From: Hymenobacter sp. DG25B
Lineage (GTDB): Bacteria; Bacteroidota; Bacteroidia; Cytophagales; Hymenobacteraceae
Length of the DNA stretch: 64,000 bases
Reading direction: 5' to 3'
NCBI RefSeq assembly: GCF_000801315.1
Contig: NZ_CP010054.1
Location: forward strand, 1,178,001 to 1,242,000
Shown here: positions 62,406 to 64,000 of the stretch, piece by piece
How the letters are laid out: every line of letters begins with the position of its first letter
How positions within the stretch are numbered: position 1 is the first letter of the stretch
Position numbers and translations under genes: made by a program
Notes under the pieces: generated by a model
Told to the model about the DNA's origin: nothing
Database searches by the model: none
Seen by the model: the letters and a program-made list of their open reading frames with translations, nothing else

Positions 62406-64000
62406 TTGAGACAAAGTAATCTTCTCTATTCTGCTTTATTTCTTCTGTTGCTGGGCCTGGGTATTGGCATCCGGGTGATACAGTTCCCGGATATTCCGGC
62501 CGGGCTAAATCAGGACGAAGCCGGTAGTGCCTATGAGGCTTATTCCCTGGCCGAAACCGGCCAGGATAAATGGGGAAATACCTTGCCGGCTTATTTCCCT
62601 TCCTGGGGCAGTGGGCAGAACGTTTTGCTCGCCTATTTAACGGTGCCGGTGGTCAAGGTATTCGGCCTCTCTATTGCTACGGCCCGGGTGGTGCAGTTGC
62701 TGTTTGGTATCCTCACACTGCCCCTGTTCTTTTATTGTTTGCGGCCGCTGGGGCGGTTCCCGGCTTATGCCGGTTTACTGTTGCTGGCGGTGGTCCCCTG
62801 GCATTTTATGTTGTCGCGCTGGGGGCTGGAAAGTAATCTGCTGCCGTTTTTTATGCTGTTGGGCTGCACTGTGCTTTCCCGGGCGTTAATTCTGGGACGT
62901 AGGCGGTGGATTGTGCCCGCACTGCTGCCCTTTGCGCTGGCGCTGTATGCGTACGGCACAACTGTAATAGTGCTGCCCCTTTTTTTTGCGCTTGTTCTGC
63001 TGCTGTTCTTTCCCAGAATTCGCCGTAATGCCTGGAGCTGGCTATGGGCGCTGGGGCTGTTTGGGATAGTAGCTAGCCCCTTTTTTATCTATTTCCTGGA
63101 GAATTATTTATTGGGCCATAACGTAGCCTGGGCGGAGGATTTATTCTTTTCTACCCCGCTATTTCCTGGTAACCGGCTGGGGCAGGTAGCCGGTATAAAC
63201 CGGAAGTATATTCTGTGGACTAATTTTCAGTTTTTACGGTCTGGTTTTAACGATCATACCGTTTATAATTTATTGCCTGGCTTTCCGCTGCTGCTCACTT
63301 TTACCTGGCCAGTAGGCGTGGGGGCATTATTTATAGCCGCCGTGCAGACTGTACGCAAAAAAGGGACCCTTACCTCAGCAGATATAGTGGTGCGTGTGCT
63401 CGGTGCGTGGGCCATTTCTGCGCTGCCATTTCTTTTCCTGTTTGAGCTGAACGTTAACCGGTTTAATCACTTTTTTCTGCCCTGTATTGCACTCAGTATC
63501 TGGCTGATTAGTCTTGTTCTTATGCGTGTGCGCAGCTCCTGGGTAAGAGCAGCTATCAGCAGCCTGGTAGTAATTTGGATAGTAGTTGAGAGTAGTCTGG
63601 CTATCCGGTATTATTTCTCTGATTACAACCGTAGCGCCATTCGGGAAAATTTTAATGCCGGATTACAGGAGGCTTTTGCCGCAGTAGCCCGCCTTCCGGT
63701 AAGTCAGGTGCGCATTACGCAAGATATGCATCAGCCCTACGTATACACCTTGTTCTACCTGCAATATCCACCGGCCGCTTTTCAGAAAGAGGTGAAAATG
63801 ACGATTGAAAACGGGGAGTATAATGTGCATCAGTTTGGTAAATACAGGTTTTCTGATGACTACCTGGACCTGAACCGGGAATACGGCTATTTATCCCGCA
63901 AAAACGAATTCCCGGACACGGAAAAAAGCCGTCGGCAGGTGTATTATGCCAACGAGTTCTGGGAAGTAGGAATCATCAGGCCAGCGACAGAATCAATTCC
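62406..64000 (+). CDS. ArnT/PMT-like polytopic glycosyltransferase (GT39-like, partial)
   Basis: An open frame runs from the start to the right edge with no stop (531 codons visible). The first part is a hydrophobic helix (LLYSALFLLLLGLGIGIRV) and then IPAGLNQDEAGSAYEAYSLAETGQDKWGNTLPAYFPSWGSGQN, which carries the acidic DE luminal motif used by ArnT/PMT-type enzymes, followed by multiple hydrophobic helices. It probably transfers sugars from polyprenyl carriers in the membrane. There is no ATG: TTG 62406 is the likely start, behind TAATTTTA (62387-62394). It is divergent from the macroglobulin gene. The C-terminal soluble part (YYANEFWEVGIIRP) is partially visible. Confidence 0.8.
   Translation, partial: MRQSNLLYSALFLLLLGLGIGIRVIQFPDIPAGLNQDEAGSAYEAYSLAETGQDKWGNTLPAYFPSWGSGQNVLLAYLTVPVVKVFGLSIATARVVQLLFGILTLPLFFYCLRPLGRFPAYAGLLLLAVVPWHFMLSRWGLESNLLPFFMLLGCTVLSRALILGRRRWIVPALLPFALALYAYGTTVIVLPLFFALVLLLFFPRIRRNAWSWLWALGLFGIVASPFFIYFLENYLLGHNVAWAEDLFFSTPLFPGNRLGQVAGINRKYILWTNFQFLRSGFNDHTVYNLLPGFPLLLTFTWPVGVGALFIAAVQTVRKKGTLTSADIVVRVLGAWAISALPFLFLFELNVNRFNHFFLPCIALSIWLISLVLMRVRSSWVRAAISSLVVIWIVVESSLAIRYYFSDYNRSAIRENFNAGLQEAFAAVARLPVSQVRITQDMHQPYVYTLFYLQYPPAAFQKEVKMTIENGEYNVHQFGKYRFSDDYLDLNREYGYLSRKNEFPDTEKSRRQVYYANEFWEVGIIRPATESI

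Overview
The window looks like chromosomal DNA of a GC-rich Bacteroidota of the Cytophagales, most like Hymenobacter or a close relative. This rests on type IX secretion (T9SS) C-terminal sorting domains, a carboxypeptidase-regulatory-domain TonB-dependent receptor paired with a DUF4249 lipoprotein, an N-acylornithine carbamoyltransferase (ArgF') in place of a normal ArgF, and promoter-like CTTTG/TATTTG boxes just ahead of many start codons. Genus is inference. There are no rRNA or tRNA genes, CRISPR arrays, transposases or phage genes that I can see.

Layout. 1-13 kb is housekeeping: the tail of a PLP enzyme, a response regulator, adenine deaminase, two tandem paralogous small proteins coupled to cmk, ispH, a DUF502 membrane protein, hydrolases, a macrodomain protein, a PQQ-type sugar dehydrogenase, then a retropepsin-like protease - rimK - desuccinylase-like cluster and an OmpH-like protein. 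13-22.6 kb is envelope-related: TonB receptor plus DUF4249 lipoprotein, a T9SS protein with an apparent frameshift, and an Omp85-like barrel. 22.7-26.1 kb holds the two-gene DNA-repair-like set (radical SAM plus TIGR03915-type protein) with an epoxide-hydrolase-like gene between them. 28.7-32.2 kb is a large modular secreted GH16 glucanase. 32-37.4 kb has an MFS exporter and an AraC regulator divergent from an aldehyde dehydrogenase with a DUF779 gene downstream. 38.8-41.2 kb is penicillin-binding protein 1C; its usual functional partner, an alpha-2-macroglobulin-like lipoprotein, is in the same window but 15 kb away (56.6-62.2 kb). The window ends inside an ArnT-like membrane glycosyltransferase.

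The main system is an arginine/carbamoyl-phosphate supercluster at 41.8-55.9 kb. One run goes leftward (GNAT acyltransferase, argG, argC, argD, carA, carB, a small membrane ORF, argF') and the other rightward (argB, argE-like, argH), from a 645-bp divergent control region. With carAB it encodes carbamoyl phosphate and essentially the whole route from glutamate to arginine. The control region contains a string of mutually compatible hairpins that may be an undescribed structured leader RNA.

A second layer is dispersed palindromic DNA. There are three copies of a roughly 150-bp CCCCTCC/GGAGGGG inverted-repeat element, each fused to the TAG stop codon of an upstream gene. There are also three copies of an exactly 104-bp hairpin element (one inverted) and several 90-100-bp hairpin elements, four of which lie inside the arg/car cluster.
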